64,000 nucleotides of DNA from Leptospira neocaledonica (GCF_002812205.1 NZ_NPEA01000013.1:1-64000); one strand, 5' to 3'; counted from the stretch's first letter, positions 1 through 9,078 are shown. The notes: generated by a model not told the origin, from the sequence alone. Translations and numbers: made by a program.

Positions 1-4
1 CAAC

Positions 5-1189
5 TTGCACATTGGACTCCGCCTTCTTCTTTCGGCCGCAATTATTACGGCCAGCTTCTTCTTAACGTTTTGTAAAGAAGAAGAATTTCATGAACGGCAT
101 TGGGTATTCCCCCTCGAATCCCAAGGCTCGCTTACAGTTGATCCGAACCCAGCCTCTTGCGGGAGCTGCCATTTACAACAGTTCGGTTCCTGGAAGTCGA
201 CTCTTCACTCCCGGGCCATCGGCCCGGGCTTTCTTTGGCAATTACCTCGGATCGGAAAACATGGATCCGAAAATTGTATGAACTGCCATAGTCCAAATCC
301 AGAAACCAAAAACTTGTTACTCTTTCGTTTAGGCTGGGGAGAAGTTTCCGATTCCATTTGGAAACCGGGTAGTGAAGAAGGCGGAGTCCAATGTGCAAGT
401 TGCCATCTCCGAAAAGGAAATGTTTATGGGCCTTTTCCAAAAGATGGAAATAAGGATAGAATATTCCAAAATGTGAATATTCCTCACCAAGGTTTTATTC
501 CACAAAAGGAATTCGAAAAATCGGAATTTTGTAAAACCTGTCATCAATCTCCGGAGACGGCAAAACAAATAAATGGAAAATTTCTGATGGATACGTATGG
601 CCAATGGAGAAGGTCGGAATTTGCAAGATCAAATGTCCAATGCCAAAATTGCCATATGCCTCATAGAAAACACGAATGGAAAGGTATCTCCGATCCGGAA
701 ATGGTAAAACGTGGAGTCCAAACTTTCTTACAGGTTGTACCAAAGGAAGAAGGCGCAGAAATTATCTCAGAATTGAAAAACACCGGGGTAGGACATTTAT
801 TTCCGAGTTATTCCGTTCCAAAAGTGTATTTAGAAATTCTGGCTGAGTTCGTAACGGGAGAAAGAAGAAAGATTTCCGAGAAAACTCTTGGCTGGATGTT
901 AGATTTGGAATTACAAAAAGAAATTTTCGATACAAGACTTTCTCCTGGAGAATCCGCTTTTCTAAGCGCAAACTTATCCAAGGAAGAATTTTCCAAACTT
1001 AAACGGGTGGAGTTCATCGTCACAGTAGATCCCAAGGAGTATTATAAAAGAATGTTCCAGGACAATTGGAATTACAGAGACACATTCCGAGAAGATACAA
1101 AACTTTGGGTCTTGCCAAACCTAAAAAAAGCCCTCGCGGAAGCAAACTCGGCGAAGTATGAATTGGTTCGCCTTGAATGGAAGAAATAG
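5..1189 (+). CDS. Pentaheme cytochrome c family lipoprotein (start may lie upstream of window)
   Basis: Five CxxCH heme-binding motifs are visible: CGSCH (residues 52-56), CMNCH (91-95), CASCH (130-134), CKTCH (176-180) and CQNCH (213-217). The last is followed by MPH, as in cytochrome c554-like multiheme proteins. The N-terminus is a hydrophobic stretch ending in LTFC, a plausible lipobox with Cys23, so the protein is probably a membrane-anchored periplasmic electron carrier. The C-terminal ~170 residues carry no heme motif and include a GHLFPSYSVPK stretch, perhaps a beta domain. The start used is TTG at position 5. The frame is open to the window edge, so the true start may be further upstream. 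The electron partner is unknown. Confidence 0.8.
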   Translation: MHIGLRLLLSAAIITASFFLTFCKEEEFHERHWVFPLESQGSLTVDPNPASCGSCHLQQFGSWKSTLHSRAIGPGFLWQLPRIGKHGSENCMNCHSPNPETKNLLLFRLGWGEVSDSIWKPGSEEGGVQCASCHLRKGNVYGPFPKDGNKDRIFQNVNIPHQGFIPQKEFEKSEFCKTCHQSPETAKQINGKFLMDTYGQWRRSEFARSNVQCQNCHMPHRKHEWKGISDPEMVKRGVQTFLQVVPKEEGAEIISELKNTGVGHLFPSYSVPKVYLEILAEFVTGERRKISEKTLGWMLDLELQKEIFDTRLSPGESAFLSANLSKEEFSKLKRVEFIVTVDPKEYYKRMFQDNWNYRDTFREDTKLWVLPNLKKALAEANSAKYELVRLEWKK

Positions 1190-1369
1190 GCACAGAGTTT
1201 CAAGAGGCACAAGGATGTTCTCACACAGATACACAAGGCCACGGAGAAAAGAGTTTTGTTGGAACTCCTACAGGCATACTTTCCATATAATAACCCTCAG
1301 TGTTTCTGTGCCTTTGTGTGAAAAAAACAATTTCCGAATAAACGGCCCTTCCTAAAAATCATCCCGAGT
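1190..1369. repeat. Intergenic region with CACAGAG-type degenerate repeat in inverted arrangement
   Basis: The spacer holds purine-rich words of the type cacagag, gcacaagg, cacacagatacacaagg (about 1192-1240). Near 1300-1325 it holds the opposite-strand form, gtgtttctgtgcctttgtgtg. The two halves are imperfect reverse complements separated by about 70 bases. This looks like a short non-coding interspersed repeat or a long imperfect stem rather than a gene. No convincing ORF or RNA gene is present. Confidence 0.4.
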
Positions 1370-2122
1370 ATGGGCTCTTTATTAGAAGAACCGGAATTTC
1401 CAAAATTGATAAGCGCATATAGAGAAGCTTTAAGAAGAAGATATTCCAAAAACAATCTTTCCAAGTATCCAAAGTTCTCTACAATACCGGAAGAGAAAGT
1501 GGATCTTCTCGTACGTTACTTTTTAGAGCTACTATACCCTGAATACGAGGGGAGGAAAAAATTAGACGGGGCATTCGAATCTTTGGCGGGATTTGTACAT
1601 TCTCCACAAAAAGTATTCGGGTTATTAGGTTCTTTAAGTATGGCGGTATTCAAACTGGGCCGTCATTTAAGGTCTGCGTTCCAAGCAGGATTTGCCGCCC
1701 TACATTCTTATATAACCGCTCATAGATTCGAAGAGATCATGTTCTCCAAGGCAAAAGAATTATTAAAAGAAGGGAAAGATCTCACAAATAGATCCGTATT
1801 TAATCAGGTGCTTGCTTCCGTTTCTAAAAAAGACGCGGATCAATTTAGGGAAGATATCTTAAAATTATTCGCCACACTTTCGGATAAGGAACTTCTTTCT
1901 AAAATAAAACAACTTATGGACGCAGTCGTTAAGACAATGAAATCCAAATCTAAAACATATACTCGGCAAGAGGTAGAAGGTATTATGCTCGGTGCAGGAA
2001 TTCTTACGAAGGGAGAAGAATTATTTGCCGGGATGACTAGAGAAGAAATGGATTTGATCTTAGAAGCGATTGATCAAGTGGAGAAGGATGCATTTGAAGA
2101 AGCGATTGCTTCTGGTAAGTAA
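1370..2122 (+). CDS. Hypothetical protein, mostly helical
   Basis: A 250-residue protein starting at ATG, with no signal peptide or recognised motif. It is rich in Lys, Glu and Leu with regular heptad-like spacing, and is predicted by eye to be almost entirely alpha-helical. The segment around residues 75-115 (VFGLLGSLSMAVFKLGRHL and following) is the most hydrophobic and could be an amphipathic or membrane-associated helical hairpin. Codon use matches its neighbours. It ends just before the convergent tRNA-Leu gene. I do not recognise the family. It is probably a conserved Leptospira protein, but that is inference. Confidence 0.6.
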   Translation: MGSLLEEPEFPKLISAYREALRRRYSKNNLSKYPKFSTIPEEKVDLLVRYFLELLYPEYEGRKKLDGAFESLAGFVHSPQKVFGLLGSLSMAVFKLGRHLRSAFQAGFAALHSYITAHRFEEIMFSKAKELLKEGKDLTNRSVFNQVLASVSKKDADQFREDILKLFATLSDKELLSKIKQLMDAVVKTMKSKSKTYTRQEVEGIMLGAGILTKGEELFAGMTREEMDLILEAIDQVEKDAFEEAIASGK

Positions 2123-2129
2123 ATAACCC

Positions 2130-2213
2130 TGCCGACGGTCGGAGTCGAACCGACACGGGGTTGCCCCCGCTGGATTTTGAATCCAGTGCGTCTACCAATT
2201 CCACCACATCGGC
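2130..2213 (-). tRNA. tRNA-Leu (anticodon CAA)
   Basis: Read on the minus strand, the acceptor stem GCCGATG pairs with CGTCGGC, followed by discriminator A. The D-arm contains GTGGAATTGGTAGACGC, the usual leucine-tRNA form. The anticodon stem CTGGA/TCCAG encloses TTCAAAA, giving anticodon CAA (codon UUG). A long class II variable arm (GCGGGGGCAACCCCGT region) follows, then the T-arm with GGTTCGACTCC. Total length is 84 nt. The 3' CCA is not encoded (GGG follows the discriminator), so it must be added after transcription. Confidence 0.96.
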
Positions 2214-2236
2214 GGGTTTTATAATTCCGTATTGGA

Positions 2237-2665
2237 TCAGGAATCGAGTTCGATGTATTTGCCCTTACCGCGGGCAACAATCTTACCGATCTCGTTCTCT
2301 ATTTCGGCTCTGTTTTCGATCACTTTTTTGTTCTTTTTCACGAACCAGCCACGTAAATGCAGAGGTTGATTTACTTGGGCAGGCTGTAAGAAGCGGATCG
2401 TTAACTCGCCAGTTGTTGTTTTAAAATTCATCGCTTCATTGATTTTGGCCATGATTTCGTCCAAAATAGTGGCAATGATTCCGGGATGGATCACGTCCGG
2501 GGACCCTTGGAACTTTTCAGGAACCGTGTAGTCACCGTAAGCGGTTTTTGTGTCCTCATCAAAGGTGATCTTTAACTGAAGACCGTCCGGATTATCAGGA
2601 CTAGACCCGAAGCTCAGGTTTTCCCGAACCGTTGATTTCATATATGTCAAGTTATTACTTAACAT
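2237..2665 (-). CDS. PaaI-like hotdog-fold thioesterase
   Basis: A 142-residue single hotdog domain. The segment [13 protein letters not shown] (about residues 61-73) matches the central-helix signature of PaaI/4HBT acyl-CoA thioesterases (HGG-x-x-x-x-x-D-E), with the Asp/Glu in the expected place. The C-terminal strands [14 protein letters not shown] and LHLRGWFV complete the fold. The length is typical for the family. The likely role is hydrolysis of a cytoplasmic acyl-CoA; the substrate cannot be told. The start is uncertain: ATG at 2665 or the second ATG at 2641 (MKSTVREN). Neither has a strong ribosome-binding site. Confidence 0.75.
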   Translation of the reverse strand: MLSNNLTYMKSTVRENLSFGSSPDNPDGLQLKITFDEDTKTAYGDYTVPEKFQGSPDVIHPGIIATILDEIMAKINEAMNFKTTTGELTIRFLQPAQVNQPLHLRGWFVKKNKKVIENRAEIENEIGKIVARGKGKYIELDS

Positions 2666-2751
2666 TCATGGTGTCAATCCGAAAAAGCTACTGATTGCTG
2701 TTTAAGAACGACGTAATACTCTGTCGAAAATAATAGATAAGAATCTTTTAG

Positions 2752-4746
2752 ATGACTGCACTTCTTTTATTACTAGGACTTCTTTCTGCAGGAGCAGGAG
2801 CGTACACTTTATTCCGAAATCCGAATCGATCTTCCGGAAGTTCTGCACCTTCTCCAGGTGGTGGAAGTGCAGGTGGAGGCGGCGGTCCAGGGTCGGGAGG
2901 TTCCGGTGCAGGAACTCCAGCTCCAGCTGATCGAGGAAAACTAGTCAATGTAGGAGACCAAGATTCTTCTCCATCATCATCATCCTCTTCTTCTCCACAA
3001 AAAGGTGGAGGGCAGGCAGAAGCAGAGAAGCCCGATCAAGAATGGAGTCCTCCTTCCGAAAGTGGTGAAAAACCTAACTACACAGGATTGAAGAAGAAGG
3101 AAAAATTACAACTTCCTCATGCAACGGATGATATCATCCGGAATAACTCTCGTTATGCGCATCATAGAAGACCTCTATTACATTCAGAAGCGTTAGTAGA
3201 TAAAGAAAATTTCTTAGGTGCGTTGGAGATCTTAAAGAGAACTAACGCTAGAATTCCCGACTCGGATATTAATGAGAAGATCGACAATAATATCCAAGCA
3301 ATCGAAGATCATTTAAACGCTCCTCCTGAAGAAGAAACTTATACTCCTGATGACCCGAATTATACAGGACCTCCTATTCCTTTGGGAGATTTGGTTAAAG
3401 CGATCAAGGATATCAGCCAAGCCTTAGGCGGAAGTCTCTCCCAGGGATTTGCAAATCCGATCCAGATACAAGCTCCACCCGGAACAGAAGCTCCAAAACT
3501 TCCCGCGGAATTACCCCCGGGCCCGGTATCTTATCAAATTATTTCTTATGCGCCTTCTTCCGGGCCAATACCTCCGCCACCACCGGGAGCACCTATCTCT
3601 TATTCTGCCGGAGTTCCTTCACCTCCTGGCCCTGGTGGAGGTCCTCCTCCAAGCGGCGGACCAGGCCCTGTAAGTCCCGAAGATTTTGCTCCTTCGGAAC
3701 CTTCTCCAAAACCTAAGGATCCAGAACATCTTGATCCAAATGAGATGGATCTTCCAGAAGATACGTTCTTCTCGGATGAATGGGATAAGTTTAAGGACCT
3801 TCCACTTGTGGATAGAAGGACGGGAGAAGATCGTCGTTCCCAAGGAGAAAGAAGAGGAGGAGAGGGTTCCCGAAAAGATAGAAGGGGAGAAGACGATAGA
3901 AGAAAAGAAGATCTCTTTCAAGAGAGAGATGATTATCTAAAGAAGAAGGCGGAAGAAAAACGCCAAGAAAGAGAAGAGCAAGCATTAGAAGAACCTTTAC
4001 CTCAGGATTGGCCTAAACCAGAATATCCTCTTTCCGATCAGATCCCGGGTTATGCCGCACCTGTTCTTCCTCAGCTAGATTTAGTTCCGATCCGTTTACC
4101 TGATCCGGAAGATAAAGTCGTCCGAGGAGAACCTGAAGGAACTCCTCAGGCGCCCGCACCGGCTCCAAGTGGAGAAGCTGCTCCTGCTACAGGTCCGATC
4201 GAGTTACCTAAGATAGATCTTCCTGATCCGATAGATGAAACAAAACATGAAGAATATACACCTGAGATTCCTCCACTTGCAGGACCAGGTGCCCCGACTT
4301 CTGCACCTTCTCCTGTTCCAAATGCAGAAGAAGCTCCTGAAATAGAAGTACTGGATGGAGGCCTAGAACCTTTAGACCAAGATAGGCCAGAAGGCCAGAG
4401 TGGAGGAGGGGACGACGAGCCTAAGATGATCCACGGTATTCTGGAGTTAAAACCTCCGGAAGTGGATGATGCTCCCTTCTTGACCTTGACCTATGATTTC
4501 GGAAAGATACCACATTCGTTCAAACTTTCCAAGAATTACAGTATTATGGAATACTCATATTATAAGTATAAACCTATGCTGATTAAGGCCCAGGAATTTG
4601 CCCGCCGCAAAATGTTGAAGAATGCTTTGAACTATTATCGCGTGATCAAATCGCAAAATATTCCTCCTGAACTCAGAAAGATGATCAATCGGAACATCAA
4701 GGATATCACAGAGTTCATGGAGAAATACCTGATGGCGAAAGGCTGA
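2752..4746 (+). CDS. Large Pro/Gly/Ser-rich membrane-anchored protein with duplicated helical repeat
   Basis: The 664-residue protein begins with a hydrophobic helix (residues 1-22), consistent with an N-terminal anchor exposing the rest to the periplasm. A Gly/Ser/Pro-rich linker follows (24-105), including a poly-Ser run. Next come a helical segment with TPR-like spacing (about 125-190), long Pro-rich stretches, an Arg/Asp-rich block built on DRR motifs (about 352-395), more Pro/Glu-rich linker and a C-terminal helical segment (about 600-664). The two helical segments look homologous: both contain an A-L-[EN]-x-[LY] core and an N-I-x-x-I-x-[ED] end. This suggests an internal duplication split by a disordered spacer. 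The family is not recognised. Confidence 0.65.
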   Translation: MTALLLLLGLLSAGAGAYTLFRNPNRSSGSSAPSPGGGSAGGGGGPGSGGSGAGTPAPADRGKLVNVGDQDSSPSSSSSSSPQKGGGQAEAEKPDQEWSPPSESGEKPNYTGLKKKEKLQLPHATDDIIRNNSRYAHHRRPLLHSEALVDKENFLGALEILKRTNARIPDSDINEKIDNNIQAIEDHLNAPPEEETYTPDDPNYTGPPIPLGDLVKAIKDISQALGGSLSQGFANPIQIQAPPGTEAPKLPAELPPGPVSYQIISYAPSSGPIPPPPPGAPISYSAGVPSPPGPGGGPPPSGGPGPVSPEDFAPSEPSPKPKDPEHLDPNEMDLPEDTFFSDEWDKFKDLPLVDRRTGEDRRSQGERRGGEGSRKDRRGEDDRRKEDLFQERDDYLKKKAEEKRQEREEQALEEPLPQDWPKPEYPLSDQIPGYAAPVLPQLDLVPIRLPDPEDKVVRGEPEGTPQAPAPAPSGEAAPATGPIELPKIDLPDPIDETKHEEYTPEIPPLAGPGAPTSAPSPVPNAEEAPEIEVLDGGLEPLDQDRPEGQSGGGDDEPKMIHGILELKPPEVDDAPFLTLTYDFGKIPHSFKLSKNYSIMEYSYYKYKPMLIKAQEFARRKMLKNALNYYRVIKSQNIPPELRKMINRNIKDITEFMEKYLMAKG

Positions 4747-4785
4747 AAATTTGGCAGAGAAGTTTCTCCGGAAAAAAATTTTCAG
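4743..4785. terminator. Nested inverted repeat after the Pro-rich protein gene
   Basis: CTGAAAATTT (4743-4752) and AAATTTTCAG (4776-4785) form a perfect 10-bp inverted repeat. They enclose a smaller hairpin, GAGA/TCTC (4757-4768). The left arm includes the stop codon of the upstream gene. There is no clear T-tract after it, so a classical intrinsic terminator is uncertain. It may instead insulate the regulated peroxiredoxin promoter just downstream. Confidence 0.45.
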
Positions 4786-4808
4786 ATTTCCTAAAAAAGA
4801 AAAACTGC

Positions 4809-4847
4809 TTTCCATCCTGGCTGTCTAAATTTAGAATGATTCTAAAT
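4809..4847 (+). promoter_or_regulatory. PerR/Fur-like operator and putative promoter of the peroxiredoxin gene
   Basis: ATTTAGAAT-G-ATTCTAAAT (4829-4847) is a perfect 9-1-9 palindrome with the same architecture as the PerR/Fur box (TTATAATnATTATAA-like). It ends right before the Shine-Dalgarno sequence (aggagag, 4848-4854) of the peroxiredoxin gene. A possible promoter is TTTCCA (4809-4814), a 17-nt spacer and TAGAAT (4832-4837), which places the -10 element inside the left operator arm. A bound repressor would then block RNA polymerase. The palindrome is seen directly; PerR binding is inferred. Confidence 0.65.
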
Positions 4848-4860
4848 AGGAGAGAGCAAA

Positions 4861-5442
4861 ATGCCTCAAGTTACTTCACTCGCACCGGACTTTAAAGCAG
4901 AAGCCGTAATCGGCCAGCAAATCAAGGAAATCAAACTTTCCGAATATAAAGGAAAGTGGGTTGTTCTATTCTTCTGGCCCCTCGACTTCACTTTCGTTTG
5001 TCCTACTGAAATCATCGAGTATGATGCAAAATTGGACGAATTCAAAAAAATCGGAGCGGAAGTTCTGGGAGTTTCCGTAGACAGCGCTTTTACTCACCTT
5101 GCATGGAAAAACACTCCTCGTAAACAAGGCGGATTGGGAGATATCAAGTATCCTCTAGTTGCTGACATAACCAAGTCAATCGCAAGAGATTACGGAGTTC
5201 TTACCGAAGGTGGAGTTGCTTTAAGAGGAACTTTCATCATCGATCCAGCCGGAGTAATCCGTCAGTCTACCATCAATGACCTTCCTGTAGGAAGAAACAT
5301 AGACGAAGCAATCCGTCTGGTCAAAGCTTTCCAATACGTGGAAAAACACGGCGAAGTTTGCCCTGCAAACTGGGACGAAGGAAAGAAAACCATGAAAGCG
5401 GATCCGGAAAAGTCCAAAGAATACTTCTCCGCAGTAAACTAA
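4861..5442 (+). CDS. Typical 2-Cys peroxiredoxin (AhpC/TSA family)
   Basis: The 193-residue protein has the peroxidatic-Cys motif DFTFVCPTE with Cys47 and the resolving Cys in GEVCPANW with Cys167, as in Prx1-type typical 2-Cys peroxiredoxins. These form head-to-tail disulfide-linked dimers and reduce H2O2 and organic peroxides using thioredoxin. The GGLG motif (C-terminal to the active site) is present as well, which in sensitive peroxiredoxins accompanies over-oxidation. No signal peptide is present, so it is cytoplasmic. A strong aggagag ribosome-binding site precedes the ATG. The PerR/Fur-like palindrome immediately upstream fits peroxide-inducible expression. No AhpF-like reductase gene is adjacent. 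Confidence 0.95.
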   Translation: MPQVTSLAPDFKAEAVIGQQIKEIKLSEYKGKWVVLFFWPLDFTFVCPTEIIEYDAKLDEFKKIGAEVLGVSVDSAFTHLAWKNTPRKQGGLGDIKYPLVADITKSIARDYGVLTEGGVALRGTFIIDPAGVIRQSTINDLPVGRNIDEAIRLVKAFQYVEKHGEVCPANWDEGKKTMKADPEKSKEYFSAVN

Positions 5443-5458
5443 TCCAAATACTTACGGA

Positions 5459-5488
5459 AATCCGGCCTTCGGCCGGATTCTCCTTTCT
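5459..5488 (+). terminator. Rho-independent terminator after the peroxiredoxin gene
   Basis: AATCCGGCC (5459-5467) and GGCCGGATT (5471-5479) form a perfect 9-bp GC-rich stem with loop TTC. A pyrimidine-rich tail (ctcctttct) follows. It lies 17 bases after the stop codon and closes a single-gene unit. Confidence 0.75.
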
Positions 5489-5579
5489 GAATTTCTCCTG
5501 GTCACACACCTGTCCTCTTAAAACCTGGTTATAGGGCCCTCAACCTTAACGAAACTCGCCTTTCAGGCTTTCAAAAGGG

Positions 5580-5607
5580 TTGCATCTTTCTTTTCAAAGT
5601 CTAAGAT
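5580..5607 (+). promoter_or_regulatory. Candidate promoter for sufB
   Basis: TTGCAT (5580-5585) and TAAGAT (5602-5607) are separated by 16 bases. The sufB ATG lies at 5624 with a gggagaag ribosome-binding site between. Leptospira promoter consensus is poorly defined, so this is only a plausible sigma70-like match. Confidence 0.3.
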
Positions 5608-5623
5608 ATGGGAGAAGAATATT

Positions 5624-7036
5624 ATGGCACAAGCACTTGAGATCATTTCCGACGAAGATAGATATTATCGTGCGGATAATTTTCCCAAAGGACTTACCCG
5701 CAAAGTGGTGGAGTCCATCTCCCATATTAAAAATGAGCCGACCTGGCTAACCGAATTCCGTCTAGAAGCATTTAAGGTTTTTGAAAGTAAACCTATGCCT
5801 AGTTGGGGATTTTTTCCCAACTTCAAAGTGGATATAGACGAGTATGTGCATTATATAGGTGCTAACCATAAGAAGAAAAAATCCTGGGACGAAGTAGATC
5901 CTGAAGTATTAAAAAGTTTTGAAAGACTTGGAATCCCTGAACACGAAAGAAAATACCTGGCTGGAATAGAAGCCATGGAAGATTCCGAGACTATTTACGC
6001 TAACGTTAAAAAGGAACTTACCGACTTAGGAATTCTATTCTGTGATATTGATACTGCGATCCGTGAATATCCTGATATCGTTCGTAAATATATCGGGACT
6101 GTAGTTTCCATCGGGGATAATAAATTTTCCGCATTGAACTCCGCGGTTTTTTCAGGCGGATCTTTTGCTTACGTTCCGAAAGGTGTCAAAACTCCTATGC
6201 CTTTGCAGGCTTATTTCAAAGTGACTGCAGCTTCTTCAGGTCAATATGAAAGAACTCTTTTGATTGCAGAAGACGGGGCAGAATTGGAATATTCGGAAGG
6301 ATGTTCTTCTGTCCAAGACAAGGGCACAAATTTTCATACTGCAGTTGTGGAGCTGATTGCTCATAAGAATTCTAAAATATTCTATACTACCATCCAGAAC
6401 TGGAAAAAGAATATGTATAACTGGACCGTTAAGCGTGGTCTTTGCCATGAAGCTGCTCATATCACTTGGACGGATGTGAATATTGGCGCAAACACGATCA
6501 AATATCCGGGTATCGTATTACAAGGTGATAATTCTACAGGTGATATTCTATCCTTAGCCTTTGCCGGCTCCGGTCAGATCCAAGATACAGGCGCAAGGAT
6601 TATCCACGTAGGTAAAAACACCCGCAGTAATATTTTAGCAAAAGGTGTTTCCCTGGACGGCGGGATCAACTCTTACAGAGGTCTCGTAAAATTCACAACA
6701 GGTTCTTCTAACGCATATAGCCATGTAAAATGTGATGGTCTTATGATGGACGATCGTTCCCAGTCCCACGCTTATCCTTATAATGATGTAAGCGGGCAGA
6801 ATGGAACCTTAAACTATGAGGCGACTGTTTCTCGTATAGACGAAGAGCAACTCTTCTATCTTCAGTCCAGAGGACTTTCGGAAGATGATGCAAAACTTCT
6901 AATCATCAATGGTTTTTGCGAAGGTGTGACTAAACACTTAAATGTGGAATATTCGGTGGAGATGACTAGGCTTATCAGAATGATCCTGGAAGACGGGAAA
7001 GTTATTTCTGAACATTCGGATTCTGCTGTTTCCTGA
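5624..7036 (+). CDS. sufB: Fe-S cluster assembly protein SufB
   Basis: A 470-residue protein with the SufB signature along its whole length. Visible are [35 protein letters not shown], the His/Asp-containing [10 protein letters not shown] region, [13 protein letters not shown] and the C-terminal [11 protein letters not shown]. SufB is the scaffold of the SUF system, working with SufC (ATPase) and SufD to build clusters for transfer. Here it stands alone: the upstream gene is a terminated peroxiredoxin unit and the downstream gene is a TPR protein, so sufC, sufD and sufS must be elsewhere if present. Oxidative-stress context (peroxiredoxin next door) suits a SUF component. Confidence 0.95.
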   Translation: MAQALEIISDEDRYYRADNFPKGLTRKVVESISHIKNEPTWLTEFRLEAFKVFESKPMPSWGFFPNFKVDIDEYVHYIGANHKKKKSWDEVDPEVLKSFERLGIPEHERKYLAGIEAMEDSETIYANVKKELTDLGILFCDIDTAIREYPDIVRKYIGTVVSIGDNKFSALNSAVFSGGSFAYVPKGVKTPMPLQAYFKVTAASSGQYERTLLIAEDGAELEYSEGCSSVQDKGTNFHTAVVELIAHKNSKIFYTTIQNWKKNMYNWTVKRGLCHEAAHITWTDVNIGANTIKYPGIVLQGDNSTGDILSLAFAGSGQIQDTGARIIHVGKNTRSNILAKGVSLDGGINSYRGLVKFTTGSSNAYSHVKCDGLMMDDRSQSHAYPYNDVSGQNGTLNYEATVSRIDEEQLFYLQSRGLSEDDAKLLIINGFCEGVTKHLNVEYSVEMTRLIRMILEDGKVISEHSDSAVS

Positions 7037-7073
7037 CCGGAAAAAAGCTGGTATTCCTTTTAAAATCCGGTCA
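7034..7073. terminator. Inverted repeat at the end of sufB
   Basis: TGACCGGA (7034-7041, containing the stop codon) and TCCGGTCA (7066-7073) form a perfect 8-bp repeat around a 24-base loop with an A/T-rich interior. The TPR gene starts 10 bases later, so this may only attenuate transcription between the two genes. Confidence 0.4.
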
Positions 7074-7083
7074 TACAAATCGT

Positions 7084-7977
7084 ATGCAGAAAGTATTGGG
7101 CATTTTCCTGGTAGTTGGTTTAATTTTGGCAGGGTTTCAGATCTTTTCTCCGGATGGGTCTGTTTCTTCTAACGAGGCTGAAAAATCGGACACACAAAAA
7201 GAAGAATCAACACCTCAGACTTCTTTTCAATTCTCTTCTCTTTTTTCCGAGATAACTGCGTTTATAGACCAATTGAAAAAAGAATCAGGAAGCACCAATG
7301 TTGTTGCTCCTGAAGTTCTTACAGACCAGGAACTGAATGAACTTTTTCAACAAGGTTTAGATTCTTATAATGCAGCCGAGTATGAAAATTCTATCTCTCA
7401 ATATGATCGTTATCTCGCAGCGAATCCTAATAATTCTTCCGCATTGTATAATCGCGGCTTAAGCAAATATTATCTGAATAGATATACCGAGGCCGAAACC
7501 GATTTTGATTCCGCATATTCTATGGATCGTAAAAATCTGGATGCATTATTTTACAGAGGTTTAAGCCGTTTCGGTTTGGAAAGAAAGGAAGAAGGTTTGG
7601 AGGATATGAATCGGGCCATCGATTCGGGTCTCATCAAATCATATGCATTTGCGGAAAGATCCATCCAACTTGGTATATTAGAAAAAGCGAAAGAATCTTT
7701 GGCGGACGCTAAAAAAGCGGTACAATTGGATCCGGAATATCCGAGAGCGATCTTTTCTTTGGGGTTCGCTTATTATGCTTCCGGAAAATATAAGGATAGC
7801 GTAGATTCTTATTCCAAAGTTTTAAAGCTCCTACCGGACGATTCGATTTCTTATTTTAACCGCGGTTTGGGTTATGCTGCCTTAAAAAGAAAGGCAGAGT
7901 CTTGCAGGGATTATAAAAAATCCTGGGATCTGGGATACGAAAACGCAGAAAAAGAATATAAGGATTCTTGTAAGTGA
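7084..7977 (+). CDS. Tetratricopeptide repeat protein, exported or membrane-anchored
   Basis: The 297-residue protein begins with a hydrophobic segment (residues 4-23) that is probably a signal anchor. A low-complexity Ser/Glu region follows, then about five TPR units from residue ~80 to the end ([66 protein letters not shown]). TPRs mediate protein-protein contacts; the partner is unknown. Its stop codon overlaps the GTG start of rlmN by 4 bases (GTGA), so the two are translationally coupled, although no functional link is obvious. Confidence 0.85.
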   Translation: MQKVLGIFLVVGLILAGFQIFSPDGSVSSNEAEKSDTQKEESTPQTSFQFSSLFSEITAFIDQLKKESGSTNVVAPEVLTDQELNELFQQGLDSYNAAEYENSISQYDRYLAANPNNSSALYNRGLSKYYLNRYTEAETDFDSAYSMDRKNLDALFYRGLSRFGLERKEEGLEDMNRAIDSGLIKSYAFAERSIQLGILEKAKESLADAKKAVQLDPEYPRAIFSLGFAYYASGKYKDSVDSYSKVLKLLPDDSISYFNRGLGYAALKRKAESCRDYKKSWDLGYENAEKEYKDSCK

Positions 7978-9047
7978 ACGAAACCCTTTCCAATTCTGAA
8001 CTCCAGGAAAATAGAGCTGGAAAAATCCCGGTCAAGGGCCAGACCTTGGAAGAGCTCACCCGGATTATTTCAGAACTGGGAGAAAAACCTTTTAGAGCGA
8101 AACAAATCTATAATGGATTGTACACAAATCGTTACGAGTCCTGGGAAGAATTTTCTACAATCGGAAAAGACTTAAAGGATAAATTAAAGGAGAAGTTTTA
8201 CTTCTCATCTATCAGTGTTGCCAAACATTTAAAATCAATAGACGGAACCCAAAAATTCACATTCGAATCCGTTCCTGGAAGCGGAAAAGAATTCGAATCG
8301 GTTTGGATCCCTTCCGGAGATGGTGGAAGAAAAACGATCTGCATTTCTTCTCAAGTAGGTTGCACTCTAAATTGTAAATTCTGCGCTACTGCTAAACTAC
8401 CTTACCAAGGAAATTTAAAAGCAGGAGAGATCATCGATCAGATCCTTCAGGTAGAAAAGATCGTAGGCGATCGAGCTACCAATATTGTATTCATGGGAAT
8501 GGGTGAGCCTATGCATAATTACTTTAATGTAATGCGTGCAGCGGAACTTCTGCATGATGGGGAAGCTTTAGGGATGGGCGCGAAAAGAATCACGATCTCC
8601 ACCTCAGGAGTAGTGAACGGTATTCGTAGATTTATAGAAAATAAAGAACCTTATAATCTTGCAATCTCACTCAACCATCCTGATCCGAACGGAAGAAAAG
8701 AAATCATGGATATAGAGGAGAAATTTGCACTCCCGGAACTTCTAGATGCTGCCTTAGAATATACCAAAGTTCTAAAGCGTAGGATTACATTCGAATATGT
8801 GATGATCCCCGGTGTGAACATGAGCGGGGAAGACGCTAAAAAATTAGTGAAGATCGCAAGAAGACTGGATTGTAAAATAAACGTAATCCCTTTAAACACC
8901 GAGTTTTATGGCTGGAGAAGGCCCACCGATCAGGAAATAGACGAGTTTTTACGCCATCTGGAACCTGCAGGAGTTCCCATCTTGAATAGAAGGTCCCCTG
9001 GAAAAGACATCAACGGAGCATGCGGAATGCTCGCCGCAAAAAGTTGA
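7974..9047 (+). CDS. rlmN: 23S rRNA (adenine-2503-C2)-methyltransferase RlmN
   Basis: The 357-residue radical-SAM enzyme carries the cluster motif C-x3-C-x2-C at Cys130, Cys134 and Cys137 (CTLNCKFC). It also has the family motifs [23 protein letters not shown] and [10 protein letters not shown]. The C-terminal GACG contains the conserved Cys350 that becomes methylated during catalysis. RlmN methylates A2503 of 23S rRNA and also A37 of some tRNAs, acting in the cytoplasm. Start codon is GTG overlapping the preceding stop. Length and motifs are standard; the Cfr paralogue is less likely. Confidence 0.95.
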   Translation: MNETLSNSELQENRAGKIPVKGQTLEELTRIISELGEKPFRAKQIYNGLYTNRYESWEEFSTIGKDLKDKLKEKFYFSSISVAKHLKSIDGTQKFTFESVPGSGKEFESVWIPSGDGGRKTICISSQVGCTLNCKFCATAKLPYQGNLKAGEIIDQILQVEKIVGDRATNIVFMGMGEPMHNYFNVMRAAELLHDGEALGMGAKRITISTSGVVNGIRRFIENKEPYNLAISLNHPDPNGRKEIMDIEEKFALPELLDAALEYTKVLKRRITFEYVMIPGVNMSGEDAKKLVKIARRLDCKINVIPLNTEFYGWRRPTDQEIDEFLRHLEPAGVPILNRRSPGKDINGACGMLAAKS

Positions 9048-9078
9048 CCTTAGATCCGTATCGAATAACCTAGCTGGA

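Noticed and set aside
2965..3000. Short-period tcatca / tcttct repeats, suspected microsatellite or CRISPR-like array
   Set aside because: They simply encode the poly-Ser run in the linker of the Pro/Gly-rich protein; no spacer-repeat structure exists.
5527..5545. GGTT...GGGCCC...AACC near-palindrome upstream of sufB, considered as an Rrf2/IscR-type site
   Set aside because: The halves are off-centre by one base and do not match a known IscR/Rrf2 consensus; too weak to call.
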